Assembly (NCBI GenBank): GCA_028532815.1
Contig: JAQQAS010000005.1
Span: forward strand, 27,864-91,863
DNA: 64,000 nt
Source of the DNA: Pleomorphochaeta sp.
GTDB taxonomy: Bacteria > Spirochaetota > Spirochaetia > Sphaerochaetales > Sphaerochaetaceae
Direction of reading: 5' to 3'
The translations under genes and the position numbers were made by a program. Under the pieces are notes generated by a model, which was not told the DNA's origin, did no database searches, and worked only from the letters and a program-made list of their open reading frames with translations. Of this stretch, positions 1 to 9,251 are shown in pieces (positions within the stretch are counted from its first letter, which is position 1; every line of letters starts with the position of its first letter).

Positions 1-1536
1 GTTCTTCCTCTGTTGTTAAAAATATTTGGTTTGCTTGCAATATCAATTAGTTTTATATTTATAATCGGATCAAGTTATTTTGGCTATTTATATATTTCAA
101 AGAGCTTAAATATAATTGAAAAAGGAATTGCACTCTGTGCATTTTCTAGCACTATTTTTTTGTTATTTATTAGTACTACATTTTTAGAGAATGTGTATTT
201 TAGAGGTAAAGATGTATCACTTTGGAAACTTTTACCCATTTCTAAAGCAGAATTCTTTTTAGCAAGATTTATTGCAAGTTATTGCTATTCTTTACTCACA
301 AATATAATTGTAACAGTTCCTTTGATTGTGGGTATTTTTGTTTATGTTGGTATAAATTCTTTAACTATTATCTCTTCTTTTATATTATTTTTCTTTCTAC
401 CTATTTTACCTGTTGTTCTAAGTAGTTTGTTAGTGACTATAAAGGTATATGTATTTAAAGGAAAAAGTATAAAGATTGTAGATTTTCTTCTTAATAATTT
501 ACCCTTTATTTTATGTATTTTATATTTAAGTAAATCTTCAAATGAGATGATAGAGCTAGTTTCCTCTGATTTAATCCAATCTCAAATAACGGGATATCAA
601 AATTATATTTCAAATATTGGATCTCTTCCTTACTTTTCACTAATGGGAAGTATGTTTATAAATGGGGATTCTCTATTAATCTTTATAATTATATCTCTAA
701 TTGTTTTTTCTCTTTCATCTTTAATAATAGCTCCTTTATATGAGATTTGTTTACACTTCGTAAATGATGCAAATAACAAAACAGCTATTAGAAAAAAATC
801 AAAGAAGGTTAAGGATACAAATATTAAAAAATCTTCTATTCTTTTCTCTCTAATAAAACGAGAATTTTATGTAATCATAGGTGAGAAGGGTTTTGTCTCT
901 GAAAGTTTTTCAGAAGCTTTTGTCCCATTAATTCTAATAATTGTATGGAAGATAACAGGTAGTTTAGACTCTATTAATAATATGTTAGATGCATTAGCAA
1001 GTAATAGATATTTTATACCAGGTGTTTTTTTAATTATTCAGTTGTTTGCTGCCATGGTATTAATTTCTTCAACATCTGTAAGTAGGGAAGGTAAATCGTT
1101 TAAGCTAAATAAATTACTACCATTGAGAGTAAATACAATAATAAAAAGTAAGGTTTTGTTTCATTTGCTGTTTGTAACTGTTCTACAAGTAATATATTTA
1201 GTAGCTTTCATTATCTTTTTAAAAATAAAATTAAATCTATTGCTTTGGATGATTCCTTTATTTGTGTTAAATAGTATAAATATTTCCCTTTCTGGTTTGT
1301 TAATTGATTATAGAAATCCTAGATTAGAATGGGATAGTGCTACAAGTGCAATGAAAAGAAATATGAATGCCTTTATTGGTATGGGTTTTGCCCTATTAGT
1401 AATAGCTCCCTCAATTTTAATATTATTCTTTTTTGATAATTTTATACTTTTAGCATTTATTATTTCTCTTATAATTTTAGTACTTCTATATAAGTCTACA
1501 AATAAGGTTGCAAGTAGAATTTTAAGTTTAAGCTAA
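1..1536 (+). CDS. ABC-2-type transporter permease, 5' end outside window
   Basis: The frame is open from the first base, so the gene begins upstream; about 511 residues are visible. It is a polytopic membrane protein with roughly ten to twelve hydrophobic segments in two halves separated by a basic, Lys-rich loop near residues 255-275. Two motifs recall the putative ABC permease family PF16949 (ABC_tran_2): SLWKLLPISKAEFFLARF in the first half and NPRLEWDSATSAMKRNMN near the C-terminus, the latter being the family's most recognisable block. Members of that family work with a separate ATP-binding subunit, expected just upstream, out of view. The substrate cannot be inferred. A strong terminator follows the stop. 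Family assignment is from remembered motif similarity; membrane character is directly visible. Confidence 0.7.
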   Translation, partial: VLPLLLKIFGLLAISISFIFIIGSSYFGYLYISKSLNIIEKGIALCAFSSTIFLLFISTTFLENVYFRGKDVSLWKLLPISKAEFFLARFIASYCYSLLTNIIVTVPLIVGIFVYVGINSLTIISSFILFFFLPILPVVLSSLLVTIKVYVFKGKSIKIVDFLLNNLPFILCILYLSKSSNEMIELVSSDLIQSQITGYQNYISNIGSLPYFSLMGSMFINGDSLLIFIIISLIVFSLSSLIIAPLYEICLHFVNDANNKTAIRKKSKKVKDTNIKKSSILFSLIKREFYVIIGEKGFVSESFSEAFVPLILIIVWKITGSLDSINNMLDALASNRYFIPGVFLIIQLFAAMVLISSTSVSREGKSFKLNKLLPLRVNTIIKSKVLFHLLFVTVLQVIYLVAFIIFLKIKLNLLLWMIPLFVLNSINISLSGLLIDYRNPRLEWDSATSAMKRNMNAFIGMGFALLVIAPSILILFFFDNFILLAFIISLIILVLLYKSTNKVASRILSLS

Positions 1537-1555
1537 AGTCTTTTTAAAGTATATG

Positions 1556-1590
1556 AAGAGCTATCTTTTTTTCTTAGATAGCTCTTTTTC
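1556..1590 (+). terminator. Rho-independent terminator after the permease gene
   Basis: An 11-bp perfect stem (AAGAGCTATCT / AGATAGCTCTT) with a 9-base pyrimidine-rich loop is followed by a run of T. It lies 20 bases after the permease stop codon. Confidence 0.85.
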
Positions 1591-1888
1591 TATCAATATT
1601 TTTTTTAATCCATATATTAAAAAATATGTAAAATTCCTTGTTTAAATTGTATTCTTTTATATATATTTTTTTATCCTAAAGCTGTGAGAAATAGTGCTTT
1701 AAAATAGTTAATTTATATGCTTTGAAAAAAAAGAATTTTTTTTATAAAAATGGTGTTAAAAAGACTAGCTTTTTATAGGGTTTAAATATATTCTCCCTAT
1801 CTAGAAAACCGTAAATAAAAAGTTAGCAATTCCTTTTGGCAACTAATAAATGGGTTTTGGTGAAAAATTTTAATAAGGAAGTAACCAA
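1591..1888 (+). promoter_or_regulatory. AT-rich upstream region and leader of the dat-ddc module
   Basis: About 300 bases without a gene. A weak promoter candidate is TTGAAA at 1722-1727 with TATAAA at 1743-1748, but the 15-base spacer is short. Nearer the gene, AAAACC (1805-1810) can pair with GGTTTT (1853-1858), enclosing a second stem AGTTAGC (1821-1827) / GCAACT (1839-1844, one bulged A). This nested arrangement may be a structured leader, but the pairing is short and matches no riboswitch that I recognise. The ribosome binding site AAGGAAG lies about 8 bases before the dat start. Confidence 0.3.
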
Positions 1889-3226
1889 ATGAGAAATAAT
1901 GAATATTACATTAGTCGACAAAAAGCGTTTGAATCAAGCGCAAGAAGTTACCCTAGAAAATTCCCTTTTGCTTTAAATAAAGCTTTCGGATCGTATTTAG
2001 AAGACGTGGAAGGAAATAAGTACTTAGATTTCCTTTGTGGTGCTGGAACCCTAGCTTTGGGTCATAATAATAAAGAAATAAATCAAGCGATGATTGATTT
2101 AATTTCTAGTGAAGCACCTCTTCATACATTGGATTTAATAACTCCTACAAAAGATTTATTTGTGGAAACGTTAATTGAGAACTTGCCTAGTGGATTAAAA
2201 GATAATGCTAAAATTCAATTTTGTAGTCCATCTGGTACTGATGCTGTTGATGCTGTAATTAAGTTGTTTAAAACAGTTACAGGAAGAAGAACTGTAATTG
2301 CATTCTCAGGCGCTTATCATGGAATGGGGCATGGAGCTTTAGCTCTAACAGGTAATCTTAATGCTAAAGAGAAGGTTGCTTCTCTAATGCCTGATGTTCA
2401 CTTTTTTCCCTATCCTTACTCCTACCGCTGTCCTTTTGGTTTAGGTGGAGAAAAGGGACTTGATGCTGCTATTGCATATTTTGAGAGAACATTAAAAGAT
2501 CCAGAATCGGGAATTACAAAACCTGCAGCTGTTATCTTAGAACCTATTCAAGGAGAAGGCGGGGTAATTCCAGCTCCTATCAAATTTTTAAAAGAAATTA
2601 GAAGAATTACTAAAGAACTTGATATTCCATTAATTTTTGATGAAATTCAATGTGGTATAGGAAGAAGTGGTAAATTCTTTGCCCATGAATATGCACAAGT
2701 TTCTCCAGATGCAATTTTAGTATCAAAAGCAATCGGTGGAACTCAACCAATGAGTTTAGTCATTTATGATAAAAAGTACGATGGTTGGAATGCAGGGTCT
2801 CATGCTGGAACTTTTAGAGGCAATCAATTAGCTATGGCTGCAGGTACTGTGGTTATGAAAAAGGTTGGACAGCCATCATTTTTACAAGAAGTTAGAGAGA
2901 AGGGTGAATATTTATTAAGTAAATTGAATGAACTAAAGGATGAGGTTTCAATTATTGGTGATATTCGTGGAAAAGGTTTGATGATTGGTATTGAATTTAT
3001 AGATCCTTCTGGTGAAAAGGATATGATTGGATCATTCCCTCCAAGCTCAATTTATTCAGCTACTGTACAGAAAAAATGTTTTGAAAGACATTTAATTATG
3101 GAAAAGGGTGGAAGATTTGGATCTGTAATGAGAGTCTTGTGTGCTTTAAATGTAAGTTACCAAGAATTAGATGAAATGCTTGAGATTTTCACTTCAGTTG
3201 TAAAGGAGGTAGATAATGGAATTTGA
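1889..3226 (+). CDS. dat: L-2,4-diaminobutyrate:2-oxoglutarate aminotransferase
   Basis: A class III PLP aminotransferase of 445 residues that should convert aspartate semialdehyde plus glutamate to L-2,4-diaminobutyrate. Visible marks are the cofactor-phosphate region SPSGTDAVDA near 113-122, the Asp of IFDEIQCGIGRSG at 251, and the Schiff-base lysine in SKAIGGTQPMS at Lys280. The CPFG segment near 181-184 and the overall length fit the Dat/EctB branch rather than ArgD or BioA. The stop codon overlaps the start of a group II decarboxylase by 11 bases, the classic dat-ddc arrangement. No ectA or ectC is nearby, which argues against ectoine synthesis. The assignment rests on motifs plus that neighbour. 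Confidence 0.82.
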   Translation: MRNNEYYISRQKAFESSARSYPRKFPFALNKAFGSYLEDVEGNKYLDFLCGAGTLALGHNNKEINQAMIDLISSEAPLHTLDLITPTKDLFVETLIENLPSGLKDNAKIQFCSPSGTDAVDAVIKLFKTVTGRRTVIAFSGAYHGMGHGALALTGNLNAKEKVASLMPDVHFFPYPYSYRCPFGLGGEKGLDAAIAYFERTLKDPESGITKPAAVILEPIQGEGGVIPAPIKFLKEIRRITKELDIPLIFDEIQCGIGRSGKFFAHEYAQVSPDAILVSKAIGGTQPMSLVIYDKKYDGWNAGSHAGTFRGNQLAMAAGTVVMKKVGQPSFLQEVREKGEYLLSKLNELKDEVSIIGDIRGKGLMIGIEFIDPSGEKDMIGSFPPSSIYSATVQKKCFERHLIMEKGGRFGSVMRVLCALNVSYQELDEMLEIFTSVVKEVDNGI

Positions 3227-4676
3227 GAAATTATTACTTACAAATAATTTAAAGAGTAAAGACCATTTTACAAGTGTTATTGAAGCAACAACAAAAGCAA
3301 TAACTTCTTCTTTGAATACAACTTTAGCATATAGGGGCTTATCTCCGGATGAGCTTAAAAAAGAATTAAATCAAATAGAAATCCTTCCTCAACAAGGGGA
3401 AGGGTTTGATGAGGTTTTAACAACGGTATTAAAAAAGATTTTACCTAATTTCTTATATACTTCATCAAAGGGGTATATGGCCCACCTTCACAGTCCAGCT
3501 ATAATAGAAAGTATAGCAAGTGAATTGATTATTGCATCTTTTAATCAATCTATGGATTCTTGGGATCAAAGCCCTGTAGCAACAGAAATTGAACTGTTAG
3601 TTATAGATATGTTAACTAAGTTGTACAAACTAGGAAATAATAGTGATGGTGTATTTACTTCAGGTGGTAGCCAATCTAATTTTAGTGGATTAATGTGTGC
3701 TAGAGATTGGTATTGTAATACTATTTTAAACCATGATGTTAAGAAAAAAGGCCTTCCTAGTAATTATAGTAAGTTTAGAATTTATACCTCGCATTTATCT
3801 CATTTTTCGGTTGAAAAGTCAGCACATATTTTAGGTTTAGGTTATGATTCTGTTAGAAAAGTTCCAACAGATAAGAAATTTAAATTAGATATTATTTCTT
3901 TGAAACTAATGATTGAGGAAGACTTAGCAAAAGGTTTTGTTCCAATGGCTGTGTTGGCAACTATTGGTACAACCGATTATGGTAGTATAGACGATATTAG
4001 AAAGATTAGAGAAGTTTGTGATCAATACTCCATGTACTTACACAGTGATGCTGCATATGGTGGAGCACTAATTTTAAGTGAAAAATATAGGGATAGAATA
4101 GATGGTATTGAGCTATCTGATTCAATAACTATAGATTTCCATAAAATGTTTTTATTACCTATAAGTTGTAGTGCCTTCTTAGTAAATGATAAGAAATTAT
4201 TAGAACCATACCAATTGCACTCTGATTATTTAAATAGGGAAGAGGATGAAGCAGAAGGATATACAAATTTAGTTGGGAAATCTATTCAAACTACTAGACG
4301 ATTTGACGCCCTCAAGGTCTGGATTTCTTTCCAAACTCAAGGAAGAGCAGGGTATAGTGCGATAATTGATAAGTGCATAAGTAATGCAAATACTCTTTAT
4401 AATATGCTTGATCTTGCAGATGTTTATGAAACTATAGTCGAACCAGAATTGAGTTCTGTTGTATTTAAACATAAAGGTTCAGATAAGCTAAATAAAAAGA
4501 TTAGAAAAGCTCTTTTACATGAACATGGTTTGGTTATTGGTCAAACTTCATATAATAACAAAGTATATTTGAAATGTACTTTATTAAATCCAACAGTTAG
4601 TAATTATGAAATGCTTCATTTAATAAAAAAAATTAATGAAATTGTTTTAAATGAATCTAAAGCTATTAAAAAATAA
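3216..4676 (+). CDS. ddc: L-2,4-diaminobutyrate decarboxylase, PLP group II family
   Basis: 486 residues of the DDC/GAD/HDC group II decarboxylase fold. Landmarks are TSGGSQSNFSGLM near 148-160, the cofactor-ring Asp in LHSDAAYGGA (Asp278), and the PLP lysine in DFHKMFLLP (Lys310). The start sits inside the end of dat, with a strong AGGAGG about 8 bases upstream, so translation is probably coupled. Together the pair would turn aspartate semialdehyde into diaminobutyrate and then 1,3-diaminopropane, as in Acinetobacter and Vibrio. Tyrosine, glutamate or other amino-acid decarboxylases share the fold; the substrate call depends on the dat neighbour rather than on residues I can check. Confidence 0.8.
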   Translation: MEFEKLLLTNNLKSKDHFTSVIEATTKAITSSLNTTLAYRGLSPDELKKELNQIEILPQQGEGFDEVLTTVLKKILPNFLYTSSKGYMAHLHSPAIIESIASELIIASFNQSMDSWDQSPVATEIELLVIDMLTKLYKLGNNSDGVFTSGGSQSNFSGLMCARDWYCNTILNHDVKKKGLPSNYSKFRIYTSHLSHFSVEKSAHILGLGYDSVRKVPTDKKFKLDIISLKLMIEEDLAKGFVPMAVLATIGTTDYGSIDDIRKIREVCDQYSMYLHSDAAYGGALILSEKYRDRIDGIELSDSITIDFHKMFLLPISCSAFLVNDKKLLEPYQLHSDYLNREEDEAEGYTNLVGKSIQTTRRFDALKVWISFQTQGRAGYSAIIDKCISNANTLYNMLDLADVYETIVEPELSSVVFKHKGSDKLNKKIRKALLHEHGLVIGQTSYNNKVYLKCTLLNPTVSNYEMLHLIKKINEIVLNESKAIKK

Positions 4677-4681
4677 TAATA

Positions 4682-4712
4682 AAAGGGAGATTTTTAATCT
4701 CCCTTTGTTTTA
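4682..4712. terminator. Bidirectional terminator between ddc and argD
   Basis: An 11-bp perfect stem (AAAGGGAGATT / AATCTCCCTTT) with a 3-base loop, A-rich on one side and T-rich on the other, sits exactly between two convergent genes. It can serve both strands. Confidence 0.85.
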
Positions 4713-5894
4713 CTAAATAGAAGCTATAACCTTATCTAAGATTTTTAGCATTAAATCAATTTCTTCTTCTTTAATAGTTAGAGGTGGCACAAATCTGACA
4801 ACATCACTAGCTGCTCTAACAACTAATAATTTATTTTCTAAACACCCATTAATTATATCAATAGGATTACATTTAACTACTAGCCCTTGCATAAGTCCAA
4901 GTCCTCTAGTTGAAGTTAATTTATCTGGATATTTTTCGATTAACTTTTGTAATCCAATAGTAAGCTGTTTCCCTTTTTCTTCAACATTCTTTAAAAAATC
5001 TTTATTTTCAAGTTTTGAAAGAACAACTGTTGAGGCACTTAATGCTACTAAATTTCCCCCGAATGTTGATGCATGATCTCCAGGTTCAAAAATATTGTCC
5101 GCTTTTTTGCCTACAACCATTGATCCACAAGGAATGCCTCCACCTAATGCTTTTGCTAGAGTTAAAACATCTGGTTTAATATCATAAACTTGGAAACAGA
5201 ATGGCTTTCCGCATCTTCCCATACCACACTGGACTTCATCAAAAATAAGAAGAAGATTGTTTTTGTCAGCTAATTTTCTAAGACCTTCTAGAAATTCTTT
5301 AGTAGCAGGAATTATTCCACCTTCTCCTTGTAATGGCTCAACAATAATTGCACAACATTTATCATCTAGTACTTTTTCAACACTTTCTAAATCATTATAG
5401 TCTGCATAAACAATACCATTTAATAAAGGAAAAAAGTTCTTGTGGTATTTATCTTGACCGGTAGCAGATACTGCACCATAAGTTCTTCCATGGAATGAGT
5501 GATTCATGGAAATAATTTTATATCGGTTATCTTTTGAACCAAATTTTCTAGCTAATTTAAGAGCTGCTTCATTTGCTTCAGCACCACTGTTACAATAAAA
5601 AGCTTTTTCCATACCCGAGAGATTTGTAAGTTTAGTAGCAGCTTCTGCTTCATATGGATGCCAATAAAGATTAGAGGTGTGAAAAACCCCTTTATTAACA
5701 ACATTTTCAATAGCTTCTTTTATTTCAGGATTATTATAACCTAGAGCATTTACTGCAATACCTGCTACAAAATCTAAATATTTATCGCCGTTGCTGTCGA
5801 TTAAATAATTGCCTTCTCCACTTTCAAATACAACTGGGAATTTGGTATATGTATTTAAAATAACTTTTTTTGAATCTTCAATTTGTTTATTCAT
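4713..5894 (-). CDS. argD: Acetylornithine aminotransferase
   Basis: Transfers an amino group from glutamate to N-acetylglutamate-5-semialdehyde, giving N-acetylornithine. The 393 residues match the usual length. Visible features are the cofactor-binding NSGAEANEAALK near 102-113, the Asp in IFDEVQCGMGR (Asp219) and the PLP lysine in TLAKALGGG (Lys248). It is last in argC-argJ-argB-argD, and its start overlaps the argB stop by 8 bases. The cluster contains no argF, argG or argH, so it covers only glutamate to acetylornithine, plus deacetylation through ArgJ. The downstream terminator is shared with ddc. Confidence 0.95.
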   Translation of the reverse strand: MNKQIEDSKKVILNTYTKFPVVFESGEGNYLIDSNGDKYLDFVAGIAVNALGYNNPEIKEAIENVVNKGVFHTSNLYWHPYEAEAATKLTNLSGMEKAFYCNSGAEANEAALKLARKFGSKDNRYKIISMNHSFHGRTYGAVSATGQDKYHKNFFPLLNGIVYADYNDLESVEKVLDDKCCAIIVEPLQGEGGIIPATKEFLEGLRKLADKNNLLLIFDEVQCGMGRCGKPFCFQVYDIKPDVLTLAKALGGGIPCGSMVVGKKADNIFEPGDHASTFGGNLVALSASTVVLSKLENKDFLKNVEEKGKQLTIGLQKLIEKYPDKLTSTRGLGLMQGLVVKCNPIDIINGCLENKLLVVRAASDVVRFVPPLTIKEEEIDLMLKILDKVIASI

Positions 5895-6762
5895 TATCTT
5901 TTTCCTTCTTAAACATCATAGTTCCACAACCCTTAGAAGTAAATATTTCTAATAGAATTGAGTGAGGTAAATTACCATCTAATATGTGAACAGACTTAAC
6001 GCCTTCATCAATTGCTTCTAAGCTACATTGTACTTTAGGAATCATTCCACCATGAATTGTTTCATCTTCAATATATTTAATAGCTTGGGTTTTACTGATT
6101 TGACTAATTACACTTGAGTTATCCTTAGGATCTTTTAAAATACCATTTGTATCTGTTAAGAATATTAGCTTTTGAGCTTTAAGTGCTGCTGCTATTGCAC
6201 TAGCGGCATAATCTGCATTGATGTTAAATGTATTGCCATCATCATCGCTAGCAATTGGAGAAAATACAGGGATATAATTGTTTTCTAAAAGAGTTTCGAT
6301 TAATTGTGTATTAACCTTATCAATTTTACCAACAAATCCTAAATCGACGTCTTTTATTTCTTTCGAAACTTCTAAAGTGTTTCCGTCTTTTCCGCTTATT
6401 CCAACAGCATTTAAGCCTTGAGATTGTAAATCTTGTACTAATGATTTAGAAATATTTCCTGATAAAACCATTTCGGCAATTTTAGCAGTTTCTTTGTCTG
6501 TAACTCTAAGACCATTAACAAATTTTGTTTCTTTGTTCATTTTTTTTAGAGCTTTTGTTATATCGTTGCCGCCACCGTGTACTACTACTATGTTAACACC
6601 TAGATATTTTAGCATTGAAATATCTTCAATAATGGATTTTTTTAATTTATCGCTAGACATAGCAGAGCCACCATATTTCACAACTACAGTTGAATCTGAA
6701 AACTTCCTTATATAAGGGATAGCTTCAATTAAAATATCTGCTTTTTTAATAATTTCCTTCAT
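5887..6762 (-). CDS. argB: Acetylglutamate kinase
   Basis: Phosphorylates N-acetylglutamate, the second arginine-pathway step. The amino-acid-kinase fold is shown by VVVKYGGSAM near the N-terminus, the VVHGGGNDIT loop and NINADYAASAIAA further on. I start at the ATG reading MKEIIKKADIL: it has AGGAG 7 bases upstream and begins one base after the argJ stop. A start seven codons further up is possible but lies inside argJ and lacks that site. The result is 291 residues, typical for ArgB. Many ArgJ-using organisms regulate ArgB by arginine feedback; that is not testable here by eye. Confidence 0.94.
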   Translation of the reverse strand: MKEIIKKADILIEAIPYIRKFSDSTVVVKYGGSAMSSDKLKKSIIEDISMLKYLGVNIVVVHGGGNDITKALKKMNKETKFVNGLRVTDKETAKIAEMVLSGNISKSLVQDLQSQGLNAVGISGKDGNTLEVSKEIKDVDLGFVGKIDKVNTQLIETLLENNYIPVFSPIASDDDGNTFNINADYAASAIAAALKAQKLIFLTDTNGILKDPKDNSSVISQISKTQAIKYIEDETIHGGMIPKVQCSLEAIDEGVKSVHILDGNLPHSILLEIFTSKGCGTMMFKKEKDNE

Positions 6763-6763
6763 A

Positions 6764-7984
6764 CTAACTCCTATAATCTCCATTAATTTTTACGTAATCG
6801 TAGGTTAAATCACAGCCCCAAGCTTTAGAAGAAAATGATCCATCATTAAGATCAATTAGGACAATAATAGTTTTTTCTAATAAAATTTCCTTTGCTTTAT
6901 CTTCATCAAATTTTATTGGTTGACCATTTTCAACCACACAAATTTTTCCTTTATTGCTTTCAAAATGAATTGTAACCTTATCTACATCAAATGAGCTATC
7001 ACTATAACCCATAGCACAGAGAATTCTTCCCCAGTTAGCATCGCTTCCAAAGAAAGCAGCTTTAACTAAACTTGAACTGATAACTGTTCTTGCTATATTT
7101 TTGGCATCTTTTTGAGTTTTTGCACCAGTTAAAGATACTTCAATAAATTTACTAGCTCCTTCACCATCTTTAACAATTTCTTTTGCTAAATATGTGTTTA
7201 CATACATAAAAGCTTCTTTGAAGGTTTCATAAGAATTACTACCTTTTTTAATAAGAGTGTTATTCGCACTACCGTTTGCTAGAGATAAAACCGTGTCATT
7301 AGTAGATGTATCTCCATCTACACTAATCATGTTATATGTGTCTTCAATGGTATTGCCTAATAGACTTTGTAGGGTAGCTTGGTCGATATTTGCATCGGTG
7401 AATATGAAACTTAACATAGTTGCCATATTTGGGTGAATCATTCCAGACCCTTTTGCAACACCTGTTATTATAACTTCTTTACCATCTATTAAAGTTTTTA
7501 CAGATACAATTTTTTTTGTTGTATCAGTTGTTAAAATAGCAGTGCTAAAATTATCTAGGTTTTCATTAGTAGTATCAACAGAAGGGGTAATTAAATCTAT
7601 TCCTTTTTTATATATCCCCATATCAAGTGGAACGCCAATAACTCCTGTTGAGCAGACTAATACATTTGTTTTATCACAATTTAATTGAGTCGCTAGAGTT
7701 GAGGCAATTTCTTCATTATCTTTCTCCCCTTGTAGAGAAGTGCATGCATTAGCATTGCCACTATTAACAATTATCGCTTTAGTTTTGAATTTACTCTCTG
7801 TTAAGTATTGATCCCAAATTACAGGGGCTGCTTTTACTTTGTTTGTAGTGTAAGTTCCAGCTGAATTACAAAGATTTTCACTAACAAGTAGGGCTAAATC
7901 TTTTTTAACTTTTTTTAATCCACAAGCAATGCCATTTATTTTATAGCCTTGAGGTAATATTGGTGTATTTAATTTTTCAAACAT
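6764..7984 (-). CDS. argJ: Bifunctional ornithine acetyltransferase / N-acetylglutamate synthase
   Basis: Recycles the acetyl group from acetylornithine to glutamate. The 406-residue proenzyme shows the self-cleavage region KGSGMIHPNMATMLSF, with the predicted N-terminal nucleophile of the beta chain at Thr189 in the ATML motif. Upstream, STGVIGVPL (112-120) is the conserved oxyanion region. Whether it also uses acetyl-CoA (bifunctional) cannot be told from sequence by eye. No argA or argE is in the window, consistent with the cyclic pathway. It lies 8 bases downstream of argC. Confidence 0.94.
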   Translation of the reverse strand: MFEKLNTPILPQGYKINGIACGLKKVKKDLALLVSENLCNSAGTYTTNKVKAAPVIWDQYLTESKFKTKAIIVNSGNANACTSLQGEKDNEEIASTLATQLNCDKTNVLVCSTGVIGVPLDMGIYKKGIDLITPSVDTTNENLDNFSTAILTTDTTKKIVSVKTLIDGKEVIITGVAKGSGMIHPNMATMLSFIFTDANIDQATLQSLLGNTIEDTYNMISVDGDTSTNDTVLSLANGSANNTLIKKGSNSYETFKEAFMYVNTYLAKEIVKDGEGASKFIEVSLTGAKTQKDAKNIARTVISSSLVKAAFFGSDANWGRILCAMGYSDSSFDVDKVTIHFESNKGKICVVENGQPIKFDEDKAKEILLEKTIIVLIDLNDGSFSSKAWGCDLTYDYVKINGDYRS

Positions 7985-7992
7985 TTTTTCTC

Positions 7993-9036
7993 CTAAAGTG
8001 GGGTTGAAGCAAATTTTCTCAATCCCTGATATTGATCAAATCCAAAATAAATATTCATATTTTCTATAGCTTGTCCACTAGCACCTTTTACTAAATTATC
8101 AATTGCTCCTAAAGCAATAATATTGTTAGTCCTTTCATCTATAGTATAGCTAATATCTATTCTTTCTGTATCTTTTACATATTTTGTTTCTACAATTTTG
8201 TTCTTTCCTAAAAAGTTAACTGATAAACTATCTTTGTAAAACGTCTTATATGCTTTATCAATTTGTTCACTAGTTACTCCATCTTTTAGCTTTGCATAGC
8301 AAGTTGCTAAAATTCCTCTGTTCATGGGAATTAGATGCGGGGTAAATTGAACCATAACTTTTTGATTAGCTAATTTAGTTAACTCTTGCTCGATTTCTGG
8401 AGTATGCCGATGCGTTGTAATTCCATAAGCTTTTATATTTTCATTTGCTTCACAATATAGTGAACCTAAGTTTAAACCTTTTCCAGCTCCGGTAACTCCA
8501 CTTTTTGCATCAATTATTATAGAATCTAAATCAATTAATTGGGTTTTAACAAGCGGAGCTAAGGTTAGAATTGAACAAGTTGTGTAACAGCCTGGATTAG
8601 ATATAAGTTTTGTACTTTTAACTTTATCTCCATGAATATCTGTTAAACCATATACTGCTTGTTTTAATATATTAAAATCAGGCGCAGTCGCTTTGTACCA
8701 TTTTTCATAATCATTAGGATCTTCTAATCTAAAGTCAGCCCCTAAGTCTATAATTAAGGTATTATCTAATATTTCTTGAGTTATCATATCTTTTGCAACT
8801 TTGCTTGGAAGTGCTAAAAATACTACATCACATTTCTTACTAACTTCTAATAAGTCTTGATTTTTTAAGATTAAATTATCTATGCCAGTGAAATTTTTAT
8901 ATATATCTTGAAATTTCATTTTTGAATATGATTTTGATCCTAAATATACAATCTCAGTCTCTTTATGATTGAGTAATAATTCAACAAGTTTAGCGCCTGA
9001 ATATCCAGTAGCTCCAACAACTCCAACTTTTACCAT
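7993..9036 (-). CDS. argC: N-acetyl-gamma-glutamyl-phosphate reductase
   Basis: NADPH-dependent reduction of N-acetylglutamyl phosphate to the semialdehyde. The N-terminal GVVGATGYSG dinucleotide motif (residues 5-14) and the catalytic Cys150 in SNPGCYTTC are clear, as is a His-rich TTHRHTPEIEQ segment. The chosen ATG has GGAGG 7 bases upstream and gives 347 residues, the normal length; the frame stays open for 17 more codons upstream but those do not resemble ArgC. It is the first gene of the arg operon, with a good promoter directly upstream. Confidence 0.95.
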   Translation of the reverse strand: MVKVGVVGATGYSGAKLVELLLNHKETEIVYLGSKSYSKMKFQDIYKNFTGIDNLILKNQDLLEVSKKCDVVFLALPSKVAKDMITQEILDNTLIIDLGADFRLEDPNDYEKWYKATAPDFNILKQAVYGLTDIHGDKVKSTKLISNPGCYTTCSILTLAPLVKTQLIDLDSIIIDAKSGVTGAGKGLNLGSLYCEANENIKAYGITTHRHTPEIEQELTKLANQKVMVQFTPHLIPMNRGILATCYAKLKDGVTSEQIDKAYKTFYKDSLSVNFLGKNKIVETKYVKDTERIDISYTIDERTNNIIALGAIDNLVKGASGQAIENMNIYFGFDQYQGLRKFASTPL

Positions 9037-9063
9037 AAATAGCCTCCAAATAATATTAGAATA

Positions 9064-9092
9064 TTTATACAGTAAAAGTTGATACAAATCAA
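9064..9092 (-). promoter_or_regulatory. Predicted sigma-70 promoter of the arg operon
   Basis: TTGATT, a 17-base spacer and TATAAA, read on the minus strand, place the transcription start about 20 bases before the argC start. An imperfect ARG-box-like sequence (TGAAT ATTT ATTAA on the minus strand, at 9132-9145) lies about 40 bases further upstream; it differs from the ATTCA half-site at one or two positions, and no argR is in the window, so I do not call it an operator. Confidence 0.5.
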
Positions 9093-9188
9093 GTATTATT
9101 TAATATTTATACATAAAAAAGTAAGAAAATATTAATAAATATTCATTATGTGTTGTTATTATCTTAACAAATAATACTTAAAAAGTTA

Positions 9189-9227
9189 TAAAAAAAACTT
9201 GAATGAAATCTATATCCCATTCAAGTT
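9189..9227 (-). terminator. Terminator after hflC
   Basis: A 10-bp perfect stem (AACTTGAATG / CATTCAAGTT) with a 12-base loop, followed on the minus strand by eight T. It lies 25 bases past the hflC stop. Confidence 0.8.
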
Positions 9228-9251
9228 TATATTTTGTATTCTTAATTAATT

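Noticed and set aside
9132..9145. ARG-box-like TGAAT ATTT ATTAA upstream of argC
   Set aside because: The second half-site deviates at two positions, it lies about 40 bases upstream of the -35 box, and no argR is visible.
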